Source: Rubrobacter_D sp963840835
GTDB taxonomy: Bacteria; Actinomycetota; Rubrobacteria; Rubrobacterales; Rubrobacteraceae
Direction of reading: 5' to 3'
NCBI GenBank assembly: GCA_963840835.1
Contig: CAWJAM010000008.1
Coordinates: 154,921-218,920, forward strand
DNA length: 64,000 nucleotides
A program made the translations under genes and the position numbers. Of the stretch, positions 53,074-62,636 are shown in pieces; position 1 is the stretch's first letter, and every line of letters begins with the position of its first letter. Under the pieces are notes generated by a model, which had not been told where the DNA came from, did not search any database, and worked only from the letters and a program-made list of their open reading frames with translations.

Positions 53074-54287
53074 GTGCTCCGTTCCTCAAAAGCGGTATAC
53101 ATAAGCGCGTGGCTGGACCGCCGACCGGGAAGGGAGGAGATCATGCCGAAACTACTGCGCGCCCGCGCACCCCAGACAATAGAGGAGCAACGAAAGATTC
53201 GCAAACTCGCCGGAAGTCGCCACGCTCCCGGAGACTGGATCTTCCGCGCCCGCATCATCTCTTTGAGCTGGCAAGGGCTTCGAACCGCCAAGATAGCCCA
53301 GAGACTCGGCTGTCATTCAAAGACCGTAAGAAAGCGCCTCCACCGCTTCAACGCCGATGGGATAGACGGCCTCGGAGACAGTCCCGGCGCTGGCCGTAAG
53401 CCCCGCATCACGGAGGACGAGCGCTCCAGGATCATCGCCCTTCTCTCCAAAGATCCGCCGGGCAAGCTCCTCACCGAGCCTGGAGGCGCACTCGGCGCCG
53501 AAGACGAGACGAAGGCTGCTTACTGGACGCTGGACGCTTTAGCCGAGGCCGCCAACGAGATGGGCATCGAGGTGGGCCGCAGCCAGGTGCGGCGCATCTT
53601 GCTCGCCGAAGGTGTGCGCTGGCGCCGGAGCAGGCCGTGGGCCGAGAGCCCGGACCCAGAGTTCGTCCCAAAAGATCGAGGATAATCGAGCTCTACACCG
53701 ACCCACCGCTCGGCTCTACGGTGGTTTGCCTCGACGAGCTCGGTCCTGTAACCCCGCGCTCTTTTCCTCCGGCTCCGGGGTGGTCGCCGGACGGACACCG
53801 CATCAAGGCGCCGCTTGAGTACGACCGTGGCCCGGACAAGGCGTGGGTGTTCGGTGCTCTCAGAGTAAAAGACGGCAAGTCGCTGACCTTCACCTCCCGC
53901 TCCCGGAACTCCAAAGGCTACATAAAGCTGCTCGAGAAGATCGTGCGGGCTATCCCGAGAGGTCCTATCTACCTGGTTGCCGACAACCTGAGTACCCACA
54001 AGAGCGCTCTGGTCAGGGAGTGGCTAGAGGAGCATCCCCGGATAGAGCACGCCTTCATCCCCAAGGGCGCAGCGTGGCTGAACCTGATTGAGGTATGGTG
54101 GCGGCTATTCCGGCGGCAGGCGCTGGCCGGGATAGATTTCGCCGACAGCTACGAGATAGACCATGCGACGAGGGTCGCCACCCGGCAGCTGAATCGCAAA
54201 GCCAGACCGTGGGTGTGGGGACGACCTCCAAAGCCGCCGAGGCATCGGAGGCGCACGCTTGTGTACCGTATTTAAGGAACGGAGCAC
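53074..54287 (+). mobile_element. IS630-family element
   Basis: The inverted ends GTGCTCCGTTCCT (13 bp perfect) begin at 53074 and their complement ends at 54287. TA flanks both sides (53072-53073 and 54288-54289). Length 1214 bp. It carries two overlapping transposase frames joined by a slippery heptamer and may be active. Confidence 0.9.
53143..54275 (+). CDS. IS630 transposase (two frames, probable programmed -1 frameshift)
   Basis: The first frame (53143-53685, ATG with GGAGG upstream) encodes the HTH domain: APGDWIFRARIISLSWQGLR, IAQRLGCHSKTVRKRLHRFN and WTLDALAEAANEMGIEVGRS. At 53667-53673 lies C CCA AAA, a canonical X XXY YYZ slippery heptamer. A -1 slip joins it to the second frame (to 54275), which has RSRIIELYTDPPLGSTVVCL, DELGPV (first Asp), LVADNLSTHKSALVREWLEE (second Asp) and GAAWLNLIEVWWRLFRRQAL (Glu). 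The DDE triad is complete, and no other defect is visible. IS630 elements are known to use such frameshifts. The product would be ~375 residues. Confidence 0.85.
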
Positions 54288-54290
54288 TAG

Positions 54291-54444
54291 TCTTACAGTG
54301 CCACTTCGCATTACCTGGGCTAAGCAGCCTCGGTTTTAGGCACCTTGCAACGCGGCTTGATCATCTTCGCAACCCCTTGACTTCTCGATAAGCGTGCCGC
54401 ACGCAGCATTCACTGGGCCGTTTCGTACAAGTGGCACTGTAGGA
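54291..54444. repeat. 154-bp repeat with inverted ends, copy 1
   Basis: It begins TCTTACAGTGCCACTT and ends AAGTGGCACTGTAGGA, and follows CTAG at 54287-54290. The interior shares AGGCACCTTGCAACG, CTTGATCATCTTCGCAACCC and TCGATAAGCG with copy 2 at 54525. A further AAGTGGCACTGTAGGA followed by CTAG ends at 54520, so a third end is present between the copies. There is no coding capacity. MITE-like. Confidence 0.7.
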
Positions 54445-54524
54445 TCGTCGATCATCTGGCTCCTCTCCCATCTCATGGGTAGAGAGGATACCGCGCATCC
54501 ACGTAAGTGGCACTGTAGGACTAG

Positions 54525-54677
54525 TCCTACAGCGCCACTTCGCGCTAGCTAGCTCAGCAGCTTCGATATTAGGCACCTTGCAACGTAGCTTGATCATCTT
54601 CGCAACCCATTGACTCCTCGATAAGCGCACGTAATGCAGTAATCAGTGGGCGGTTTCCTACAGGTGGCACTGTAGGA
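54525..54677. repeat. 153-bp repeat with inverted ends, copy 2
   Basis: It begins TCCTACAGCGCCACTT and ends with GTGGCACTGTAGGA at 54677. CTAG lies on both sides (54521-54524 and 54678-54681). It is clearly homologous to copy 1. The right CTAG contains the stop codon of the glycosyl-phosphotransferase gene, so the insertion came within one base of truncating it. Confidence 0.72.
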
Positions 54678-56189
54678 CTAGTACGCTCCGCGGCGCAGTA
54701 ACACAACTCCTGGCGTACGAGCGAGGATAATGAGATCCAGCCAGACCGACCAGTTGCGCACGTAGTATGAATCCAAAGCGACTTGCTCAGCGTAGCCTAC
54801 ATTGTTCCTTCCACTGACCTGCCACAGGCCTGAAATCCCTGGTCTTACCCGCTTATACAGTTCGTAGACTTCGCCGTATTTCTCAACCTCGTCACGGACG
54901 ATGGGCCGCGGTCCGATCAGGCTCATCTCTCCAATAAGAACATTCCAGAGTTGAGGGAGCTCGTCCAAGCTTGTCTTCCGCAAGATGCCGCCGACCCGGG
55001 TAACGCGGGGATCCTCTCTCAACTTGAGGTCTCTCTCCCATTCGATACGGAGATGTGGATATTGCCGCAGGTGTCGCTCCAGCATGCACTCCGCATCTTT
55101 ATGCATTGTCCGGAACTTCCAGCAACGGAAGGCACTGTCTGCGGCTCCCACTCGCCAGTGCCCATAGAAGACCGGTCCTGGGGAATCCAATTTGATCAGA
55201 ATGGCTATAAGTAACAGCATAGGGCCAATTAACAAGCTGCCCAAAACAGCACCGAACAGGTCCAAGGCGCGTTTGGATCTTTGGGACCAGGGGTTAAGTA
55301 GGTTGTGCTCTATGTCTACGGCTAGGGTTCCGGCAAGATCCCGGGCTACTACCGCCGAGGTCGTTACCCCGGCGAGATTGAGGATGACCATGACGTGCTG
55401 GAAGCTGATGCTGGACAAGTCAACGAGCTTGGCGACCTGCTCGCGCCGTGTGCGGGGCATGGCAAAAACGACCGTGTCAATCCCTTGAGACTTGGCCAGC
55501 TTTGCAATATCTGCCATGGTGATTTCATCCCTGGCTGAAATCTCGAACGTGTCCCCAGAAGTCCCTGTTGACGGTACGAACCGATAGCGGAAGCCGACGG
55601 CTGGATTGTAGCCCAGTTCCCACTTATCCTTCATAAGCCCTGTCATTTCAGTTCCGGACTCGCTGGAACCTACGATCACGACCGGCTTGCCCCACGCGCC
55701 AGCCTTCATGAGATATAGCTTTGTGAAATACCTAGCGACGGGTGCGAGGATAAGAAGTCCCACAAAACTTACCCCTAGGAGCCACCGCGAGAGCAGACCC
55801 TCGTTTTGCAAGGCAACGGCGAATATGGCTGTTGTGGCGACCGCAGCGAACACGGAGTAGGTGTGTCTGCGCAACTCCTCTACCCAACCTAGTCCATAAC
55901 CTGGATACAAACCTAGTAGAGTGCGCAGCCCAATCCAGGCCATTACGCTCGCGGCCGTTAACACCGTGGCAACTTCAGAGAGGGAACCCAGACCCCACAC
56001 GCTATGAATAGCATACGCTATTAGCCACATTAGGAACGCTAACGAGACATCGGAAACGATCAACGCGGCAACAATGAGACGTTGCTTCCATACTTGCATC
56101 CGACGGTTCCCTTTCCAGGGGCCTGGTTGCTCAGCGCTGTCAGCGAGCAAAACCTCCGTATACGCAGTCTCTATCGATCGTTGCTCCAT
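54678..56189 (-). CDS. Exopolysaccharide polyprenyl glycosylphosphotransferase (WbaP-like, second copy)
   Basis: This is a 503-residue paralogue of 20127-21647. N-terminal TMs (LIVAALIVSDVSLAFLMWLI ...) are followed by LYPGYGLGWVEELRRHTYSV and a Rossmann-like segment GKPVVIVGSSESGTEMTGLM. The sugar-transferase domain has KRALDLFGAVLGS, VFYGHWRVGAADSAFRCWKF, TSLDELPQLWNVLIGEMSLI, GPRPIVRDE and GISGLWQVSGRNN. It initiates a second repeat unit by transferring sugar-1-phosphate to undecaprenyl phosphate. Its 3' end abuts the MITE-like repeat copy 2. Start ATG 56189. Confidence 0.92.
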   Translation of the reverse strand: MEQRSIETAYTEVLLADSAEQPGPWKGNRRMQVWKQRLIVAALIVSDVSLAFLMWLIAYAIHSVWGLGSLSEVATVLTAASVMAWIGLRTLLGLYPGYGLGWVEELRRHTYSVFAAVATTAIFAVALQNEGLLSRWLLGVSFVGLLILAPVARYFTKLYLMKAGAWGKPVVIVGSSESGTEMTGLMKDKWELGYNPAVGFRYRFVPSTGTSGDTFEISARDEITMADIAKLAKSQGIDTVVFAMPRTRREQVAKLVDLSSISFQHVMVILNLAGVTTSAVVARDLAGTLAVDIEHNLLNPWSQRSKRALDLFGAVLGSLLIGPMLLLIAILIKLDSPGPVFYGHWRVGAADSAFRCWKFRTMHKDAECMLERHLRQYPHLRIEWERDLKLREDPRVTRVGGILRKTSLDELPQLWNVLIGEMSLIGPRPIVRDEVEKYGEVYELYKRVRPGISGLWQVSGRNNVGYAEQVALDSYYVRNWSVWLDLIILARTPGVVLLRRGAY

Positions 56190-56620
56190 GCCACCTCTAT
56201 CTCCATACTTTCCTGCAACCCATGAACGTTGTTCGCATACGCTGGTTGGCGCTGAACGTGGCTCACGACGAGCTCAGCAACTGAGGTTAAGATAACCGGC
56301 GATCTTTGCTCTACAACATAGCTGTCCGACATAGCACTCCTCTGATAGGCAACTTCTACCTCTCGGTGGCGTCTATCGGTTCAGTTAGAGAACCTTTCAT
56401 GATTATTCAGTATCGTCGAGCGGCCAAGATTGAGAAAGAGTATTTCGGACGAAGTGCACCTAAAGCGGTGTAAGGTACAGTCTCAGTATTGACCACTAAA
56501 ACGCACCTAAGGATTATTTCTGGAGTGTTGCTCGAAGCTTCGCAAGGATACTCATCTAGGGGTGCTAATGTTGTACCTGCATACTTCTTGAGTATGGGAA
56601 GACATGGAAGGAACCAAACC
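56190..56620. other. Divergent intergenic region
   Basis: About 430 nt between the start of the minus-strand phosphotransferase and the + strand GT4 pseudogene. It should contain both promoters. Frames here have no recognised domain. It is AT-rich around 56380-56480. Confidence 0.45.
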
Positions 56621-57704
56621 TTGAAAACTTTTGTCATAAATGCTCGGTTTGCAGGGATGCAGGTTCCAGGCGTGCAGAGATCCGCTCACGAAATCGACAG
56701 CCGGTTGCTCTCGGACCATTGGACCCGCTACACTCTGGTCTCTCCAAAATTTGGTGTCCAGCGTCCTCCTTCGTCGTTGCCCCTCGAAGAGCGCGGATAT
56801 ATCAGTCAGGGGCACCTCTGGGAGCAGATCGAGCTTCCGCGTATCGTCTGGAGTATGGCAAAGTACGCCGTCTTGTGCAGCCCGATGACCTCGGTCCTCT
56901 CGCGGTGAGCCGGCAGGTGATGACGGTCCACGATCTGTTTTCGATCGAGCACCCCGAATGGTTTTCTAGAGCTTTTGGTTCCTGGTATCGATGGTTATTG
57001 CCCAGGCCGCTAAAGAGGGTAGCCTATATTCTAGCGTACTCACGATACACTCGCGAGAGGGTTTTCGAGCGCTACAAGATTGCCGAGGACAAGGTCGTGC
57101 TGTGCCGCTTGGCGCAGCACGAGCGGTTTGCTCCAGTATCTCCGAAACGCTTAGTGAGGTTCCGAGCTGAGGAGGGTCTCCCTGAACGATACCTCCTCTA
57201 CCTCAGCAGGATTGACCGCAGGAAGAACTTGGCAACTTTGATTGCTGCTTGGAAACGCACCCTTGCTCAAAGCCAAGGGATAGAGTTGGTTCTAGCCGAC
57301 GCGGTTGCCCACAAGAAAGTGTATAGTACGTTGAATATTGGTGTCGAGACCTTGGATGATACTACAGTCCGGATGCTAGGATATTTCTCGGACGAGCAGC
57401 TGCCTCTGCTCTACGGAGGCACAGAGGTATTCGTATTCCCTTCGTTAGCTGAGGGCTTCGGACTAACTGTGCTCGAGGCTATGGCATGCGGCACGCCGGT
57501 GTTTTGCTCAAACACCACATCTATGCTGGAGGTCGCCGGAGAAGCTGCCCGGCTGGTACCCCCTTGGAGGTGGAAGCGCTGGACAGGGTAGTCTCGGATG
57601 AAGGTCTGCGGTGGCGGATGAGGGAAGACGGGCTAAAGCGGGCGTCGCAATTTTCCTGGGATTCTACTGTAGAGAATATCCGAGGGTTATTGGAGGAGCT
57701 GTAA
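56621..57704 (+). pseudogene. GT4 glycosyltransferase with two frameshifts
   Basis: TTG 56621 (GGAAGGA eight nt upstream) begins MKTFVINARFAGMQVPGVQR. HLWEQIELPRIVWSMAKYAV leads to a break near 56890, after which GPLAVSRQVMTVHDLFSIEH, ILAYSRYTRERVFERYKIAE, LYLSRIDRRKNLATLIAAWK, FVFPSLAEGFGLTVLEAMAC (EX7E) and GTPVFCSNTTSMLEVAGEAA follow. A second break near 57570 leads to LEVEALDRVVSDEGLRWRMR and NIRGLLEEL. The three parts make a normal ~360-residue mannosyltransferase-like GT4. Its stop TAA overlaps the next gene's ATG. Two independent 1-nt changes make a sequencing artefact less likely. Confidence 0.85.
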
Positions 57705-58855
57705 TGGATCTCTCGGAGCTGCGGGTAGCCATCGTGCACGAATGGCCGGTGGTGTACGCCGGAAGCGAGCAGGTGGTGGCCGGGATGCTTGAGGTACTTC
57801 CCCAGGCCGAACTCTACGTTCTGGTTCATGATCCAGAGAAGTTGAAAGGAACTCCTCTTGAAGGGGTTCCAACCCAGACCTCATTCATCCAGTCATTACC
57901 CGGAGCTAAGAGATGGTACCGGAGCTACCTTCCGCTTTTACCTTTGGCTGTGGAGCAATTCGATTTGCGATCTTACGATCTGATAATCTCCTCGAGCCAC
58001 GCGGTAGCCAAAGGTGCGCTCACCAGGGCTGATCAGTTGCACATAAGCTATGTACATACACCCATGCGGTACGTGTGGGATTTTTACCAGGATTACTTGA
58101 CCCATCACGGTATGGATCGAAGGATCAAGAGATGGTTGGCACGCCTTGTGCTGCATTATGTGCGGATTTGGGATGCGGTTTCGGCGAGCAGGGTAGATTC
58201 TTACCTGACTCCCTCCCGTTACGTAGCAAGAAGAATTTGGAGCATCTATCGCCGCCCGGCGCGGGTGATCTGTCCTCCTGTAAACGTTACGTACTACCGA
58301 CCGGACTTACCAAGGGAAGAGTTCTACGTTGCGATATCTAGGTTCGTGCCGTACAAACGCATGGACCTTATAGTTGACGCGTTCACTAGGTTAGGCAAAC
58401 CCATCGTGGTAATCGGAGAAGGACCTGATTTCGCTAAGGTTAAGCGTAGGGCAGGACCGAATGTAAGGCTATTGGGCTATCAACCGGACAAGGTGGTCGC
58501 AGACTACCTGCAACGTGCCAAAGCTTTCGTTTTCGCAGCAGAGGAAGACTTCGGCATCGTCCCGGTAGAGGCGCAGGCAGCAGGATGCCCCGTGATCGCC
58601 TATGCAAAGGGCGGCGCATTAGAAACGGTTATTGGGTGGCCAAGACCCGACGCTACTGGTGTCTTCTTCGAACACCAACAGCCGAAATCGTTGATTCAAG
58701 CAGTAGCGCACTTTGAGGCTCATAGTGACGCGCTGACGTCAGATGCTTGCCGTCGTAATGCCAAGCGGTTTGGGCAGAACCGTTTCTACCAAGAGTTCAA
58801 AGCTACGGTAGAGGAGCTTTGGGAGACATTTCAGCGGGGTGAAAAACTATACTAG
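57704..58855 (+). CDS. Glycosyltransferase family 4
   Basis: The product is 383 residues from ATG 57704 (GGAGG seven nt upstream; TAATG overlap with the previous stop). LRVAIVHEWPVVYAGSEQVV is the GT-B start with the glycine loop. YDLIISSSHAVAKGALTRAD, HISYVHTPMRYVWDFYQDYL, FVPYKRMDLIVDAFTRLGKP, VVIGEGPDFAKVKRRA and KAFVFAAEEDFGIVPVEAQA (EX7E) followed by AGCPVIAYAKGGALETVI make a complete enzyme. It resembles mannosyltransferases acting on polyprenyl-linked sugars. It is translationally coupled to the broken GT4 upstream. Confidence 0.9.
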   Translation: MDLSELRVAIVHEWPVVYAGSEQVVAGMLEVLPQAELYVLVHDPEKLKGTPLEGVPTQTSFIQSLPGAKRWYRSYLPLLPLAVEQFDLRSYDLIISSSHAVAKGALTRADQLHISYVHTPMRYVWDFYQDYLTHHGMDRRIKRWLARLVLHYVRIWDAVSASRVDSYLTPSRYVARRIWSIYRRPARVICPPVNVTYYRPDLPREEFYVAISRFVPYKRMDLIVDAFTRLGKPIVVIGEGPDFAKVKRRAGPNVRLLGYQPDKVVADYLQRAKAFVFAAEEDFGIVPVEAQAAGCPVIAYAKGGALETVIGWPRPDATGVFFEHQQPKSLIQAVAHFEAHSDALTSDACRRNAKRFGQNRFYQEFKATVEELWETFQRGEKLY

Positions 58856-59002
58856 AAGTGTAAAAAGCTGCATGTGTTGCGTCAATGACTCGAAAGGTGT
58901 GGGTTTGGTTGCGTCCCTAAACGATACTGTTGGTTCTATTCTTCAGCGACACTGCATACTCCCCGGAAGGTAGTCCAAAGCAGCCTTCTGGAGAACCCAG
59001 CC

Positions 59003-59275
59003 ATGTCGATGCATCCACAACCTGTCGGACTCGTCCCCGAAGATACCGCCCGTGTGGCCATAGCTGCCTTCCCCAAAGGGAACCTCTTCATGCACATCAG
59101 AGACGTGCTTGGCACCATCTACGCAGATGAGGACTTCTCAGAGCTCTTCGAGGTGCGCGGACGTCCCGCCATCACGCCGTGGAGATTGGCTTTGGTAACG
59201 GTGATGCAGTTCTCAGAGGGGCTTTCGGATAGGCAGGCGGCTGAAGCTGTGCGCGCCCCCGCATAGACTGGAATT
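59003..59275 (+). pseudogene. IS1182 transposase N-terminal fragment
   Basis: The fragment reads MSMHPQPVGLVPEDTARVAI, AFPKGNLFMHIRDVLGTIYA, FSELFEVRGRPAITPWRLAL and VTVMQFSEGLSDRQAAEAVR. This is the opening of IS1182/IS5-type transposases. A 1-nt shift follows (IDWNF readable in the next frame), and the sequence is cut at about 59275 beside the IS110 transposase fragment. Confidence 0.78.
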
Positions 59276-59287
59276 TCTATGATGTTG

Positions 59288-60180
59288 TCAAGCGGCGAGA
59301 GCAGGATCGAACTCCGTACCGTCGCGCAGCATCGCCCACAGGACGTTGACCCGCCTGCGGGCCAAGGCGATCAGCGCCTGGTTGTGCCTCTTGCCCTCCG
59401 CCCGCTTGCGGTCGTAGAACGCCCTGGACTCCGGAGAGCCACGGAGGCTCGCGAAGGCCGCCTGGTAAAAGACCTGCTTGAGCCTCCTGTTGCCGCCACG
59501 CATCCTGCGGTCGTTGCCCGTGCGTTTTCCGGAATCGCGGGCCGCCGGAGCCAGGCCGGCGAAGGCGGCGAGCTGGTCGGCCCTGGCGAAGCCGTCCCGA
59601 GGATCGCCCACCGTCGCCAGGAATTCCGCGCCCAAGAGCGCCCCCATGCCCGGGAGGCTGGTGAGTACCCCAGACGGAGGGTGGGCGCGGAAGTGTGCCT
59701 CGATCTGTGCATCGAGGGCGGAGATCCGCTCCTTGAGGGCGAGCACCTCCCGGGCGAGTTCGGCGACGATGGAAGCGGCTACCCCCTCGGCGGACGCCAC
59801 TACCCTCTGGGCTTTGGCGGCCGCCACCGCCGCCCCGGCCAAGCCGGCGGCGTTCCTGGCACCCCGGCCCTTGAGGTACGTCTCAATGCGCCTGCGCCCG
59901 GAACGTAGCACCGCGCGGGGTGTCTGGTAGCGGCACAGCAGCTCGAGGGCACCCCTGTAGCGCATGTCCGGCAGGGTACGCTCCAGGCCCGGAAACGACG
60001 CGAGAAGGGCATCCCGTATCCGCTGGAGCGCCCTGCTCTGGTCGGCCACCAGGTCGCGGCGGCGAGAGAGGAGGAGCCCCAGCTCGGAGAGCAGCTCGTC
60101 GGCGGGCTCGAGCGGCTTGAGATCGCGTCTCATGCGCGCCTGCTCGGCGATGACGAGGGTGTCGCGGCGGTCTGTCTTAG
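59288..60180 (-). pseudogene. IS110 transposase lacking its N-terminal catalytic domain
   Basis: The open frame runs from KTDRRDTLVIAEQARMRRDL to the stop at 59288. It contains the C-terminal Transposase_20 domain: LTSLPGMGALLGAEFLATVG, FARADQLAAFAGLAPAARDS, GNRRLKQVFYQAAFASLRGS and YDRKRAEGKRHNQALIALAR. The N-terminal RuvC-like DEDD domain (~130 residues) is absent; the gene is cut exactly at 60180, where the IS4-like element starts. An internal ATG at 60133 could start a 281-residue protein without the catalytic acid residues. A functional product is unlikely. Confidence 0.8.
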
Positions 60181-61638
60181 CTCGACTTTAGCCATAATTG
60201 AGCGGAAGGGGTAGGGTACGCTCGTCAGTACCCTCCGCTCAAAGAGGTGATCGAGATGCGTACCCTACCCAAACAGATGATACGGGTCCTGGCCCCGTTC
60301 GCGCCACTTTTCTCCGAACGTGTCTTCCGGCACGTCCGGGTGCTGCTCGCGGGCGCGATCCTCGCTCCGGGCAAACGAACGGTGAGTTCGGCTCTGCGCG
60401 CCATGGGCCTCGATCAGCAGAGGAACTTCCATCGCTACCATCGGGTGCTCAGTCGCGCGAAGTGGTCGAGTACGGAGGCGAGTCGGGTGCTTTTCGGATC
60501 ACTCGTGGAGGCGTTCGTCCCGAAGGGGCCTCTCGTCGTAGGCATAGACGAGACGTTAGAGAGGCGCAAAGGACCGAAGATCCGGGCCAGGGGCATCTAC
60601 CGCGACATAAGGTTAGATCCAGCCACTCCCACTTCGTCAAGGCCAGCGGCCTGCGGTGGATATGCGTGACGCTCTCGGCGGAGGTGCCTTGGGCCTCTCG
60701 GGTATGGGCGCTGCCGTTCCTTTCCGCTCTGGCCTACTCCGAGCGTTACGCCAAAGAGTGCGCCAAGCGACACAAGCCGCTCACCGAATGGGCCGGCCAG
60801 CTTTTGCTTTTGGTCAGACGCTGGTGCCCCGAGCGCGAGATCGTGGCCGTCGCCGACGGTGGGTATGCCTCCCTGAAGCTCTTGGATCGCTGCCGACGCC
60901 TCAAGAGGCCGATCACCTTCATCACCCGCCTTAGGCTCGACGCCGCTCTCTACGAGCCGGCACCGCCACGGTATCCCGGTCAAATAGGCCGCCCTCGCCT
61001 CAAAGGCGAGCGTTTGGCGAACCTCTCCGTCGCAGCCGAGGACCCCGACGCCGGCTGGGAGCCGATCACGATCGCCGGCTGGTACGGCGGCCAGGGGCGC
61101 GTCGTGGAGGTGCTCTCCGGGACGGCCCTCTGGTACTCCACGGGGTTGCCCGCCGTGCCCATACGCTGGGTGCTGATCAGCGATCCTCAAGAAGAGTTCA
61201 GGACCCAGGCTTTGCTGTGCACCGACCTCGACGCCGCGCCTGAGCGCATCATCTCGTGGTTCGTGATGCGCTGGCAGATGGAGGCCACTTTTCAGGAGGC
61301 ACGTCAACGCCTGGGCTTCGAGACCCAGAGGCACTGCTCGGAGTTGGCGATCCGGAGGACCGCTCCGGCGCTGCTCTGGGGCTCTTCTCGCTGGTCACGC
61401 TCCTCGCACACCGACAGATGGCGCAAGGTACAGGAACCGTCCGCAGGGCGGCGTGGTACGAGAAGCCGTATCCGACCTTCTCCGACGCTTTGGCGCTGGT
61501 GCGCAAGGAGTTGTGGGCGCAAGAGCGGGCGACTTTTTACGGGTCGGCGCAGGGGGACGACACGGTGAAAGTCCCGCGGGAGTTCGTGGAGCGGCTGACC
61601 GACGCGGTTTGCTATGCGGCGTAACGGCTAAAGTCGAG
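60181..61638 (+). mobile_element. IS4-like DDE element
   Basis: 13-bp perfect inverted ends CTCGACTTTAGCC at 60181 and GGCTAAAGTCGAG ending at 61638. The target duplication is CTTAG at 60176-60180 and 61639-61643. Length 1458 bp. The transposase is frameshifted twice. A scrap of a second copy lies at 45156-45190. Confidence 0.85.
60256..61624 (+). pseudogene. IS4-like (DDE_5) transposase, frameshifted
   Basis: It begins MRTLPKQMIRVLAPFAPLFS at ATG 60256 and runs through AILAPGKRTVSSALRAMGLD and PLVVGIDETLERRKGPKIRA (first Asp). At about 60612 it changes frame to RSSHSHFVKASGLRWICVTL, EIVAVADGGYASLKLLDRCR (second Asp) and IISWFVMRWQMEATFQEARQ (Glu). Near 61377 it shifts again to GLFSLVTLLAHRQMAQGTGT and ends LTDAVCYAA. 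All catalytic segments survive but in three frames. Family is DDE_5-like; IS4 versus IS701 is not certain. Confidence 0.8.
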
Positions 61639-61642
61639 CTTA

Positions 61643-62614
61643 GACTCTATCCGAGAACTTCTGCATGAACCTTGAACAAAGGCGCATCTCCTAGAAAATG
61701 GGCTTGCCAAGAGTCACCTCTCTCAAAGGAGATGCACCTTATGAGCAAGGCTACCACAACGAGCAAAGTGGACTACTTTCGTCTTCCCCGCCCCCTGTGG
61801 AGGAAACTCAAAAAGCACCTGCCCAAAAAGAGGAACAAGAGCAAGAAGCGGGGCGGCAGGCCGAGGGTGCCTGACAGAGCCGTCGCCAACGCTATCTGGT
61901 ATGTGCTGTGGACGGGATGCCAATGGAAGGCCATACATCGCGATTGGTTTGGGGTCTCATCAAGCGTCGTCCACGAGCGTTTCCAGAGATGGGGGCGCAT
62001 GGGTCTGTTTGAGAAGCTTTTGAAGTGGATGGCCAACTACTACGCCAAAGAGCGCGCAGGGGTCGGCTGGAGGTGGCAGGCGATGGATTCCAAAAACTCT
62101 CCCGCTCCTTTGGGAGGCGAGAAAACAGGCAACAATCCCACCGACAGGGGCAAGCGGGGTGCGAAGATGAACCTCCTGGTGGATGGGCGCGGCGCTCCCA
62201 TCTCGGTCCTACTCACAGGAGCAAACCGCCACGACAAAGTCTCGGCCGTCGATCTGATCGTTTCGATGATACCCAAGCGTCCGGCTCACAAGGAGCAACA
62301 CCTGTGTGCCGACAAAGCCTACGACTCGGAGGACTTGCGAGAGTTCGCTGCCTCCGCAGGCTACATTGCTCATATCAAGGTCAATCCTAGAAGAAGGAAA
62401 GGTGCTGCCGAAGGAGAGGAGCATTCTTCCGCCGAGGAGTTTCCCGAGAGGGTTTATCCGGCCAGGAGGTGGAAAGTGGAGCGCACGATTTCATGGTTGA
62501 GCAAGCGTCGCAGCCTCCGTACTCGCTGGTCCAAGAAGGCCGCAAACTGGCTGGCACTCGTTCAGCTTGCCTGCGCTCACATTTTGCTCAATCTGGCGGT
62601 TTTCGGATAGAGTC
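61643..62614 (+). mobile_element. IS5-family element, apparently intact
   Basis: Inverted ends GACTCTATCCGA at 61643 and TCGGATAGAGTC ending at 62614, flanked by TTA (61640-61642 and 62615-62617). Read with 5 bp the flanks are CTTAG on both sides, the same site as the adjacent IS4-like element. Length 972 bp with one intact transposase whose stop lies inside the right end. Confidence 0.87.
61741..62610 (+). CDS. IS5 transposase
   Basis: The product is 289 residues from ATG 61741 (GGAG nine nt upstream). The N-terminal DUF4096-like domain (RGGRPRVPDRAVANAIWYVL, TGCQWKAIHRDWFGVSSSVV) precedes the DDE_Tnp_1 domain: WRWQAMDSKNSPAPLGGEKT (first Asp), AHKEQHLCADKAYDSEDLRE (second Asp) and YPARRWKVERTISWLSKRRS (Glu). 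No frame defect is visible and both inverted ends are intact, so this is the most likely active IS besides the IS630 at 53074. It has inserted at the edge of the IS4-like element. Confidence 0.92.
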   Translation: MSKATTTSKVDYFRLPRPLWRKLKKHLPKKRNKSKKRGGRPRVPDRAVANAIWYVLWTGCQWKAIHRDWFGVSSSVVHERFQRWGRMGLFEKLLKWMANYYAKERAGVGWRWQAMDSKNSPAPLGGEKTGNNPTDRGKRGAKMNLLVDGRGAPISVLLTGANRHDKVSAVDLIVSMIPKRPAHKEQHLCADKAYDSEDLREFAASAGYIAHIKVNPRRRKGAAEGEEHSSAEEFPERVYPARRWKVERTISWLSKRRSLRTRWSKKAANWLALVQLACAHILLNLAVFG

Positions 62615-62636
62615 TTAGTTTCTATCTGACGCATAC

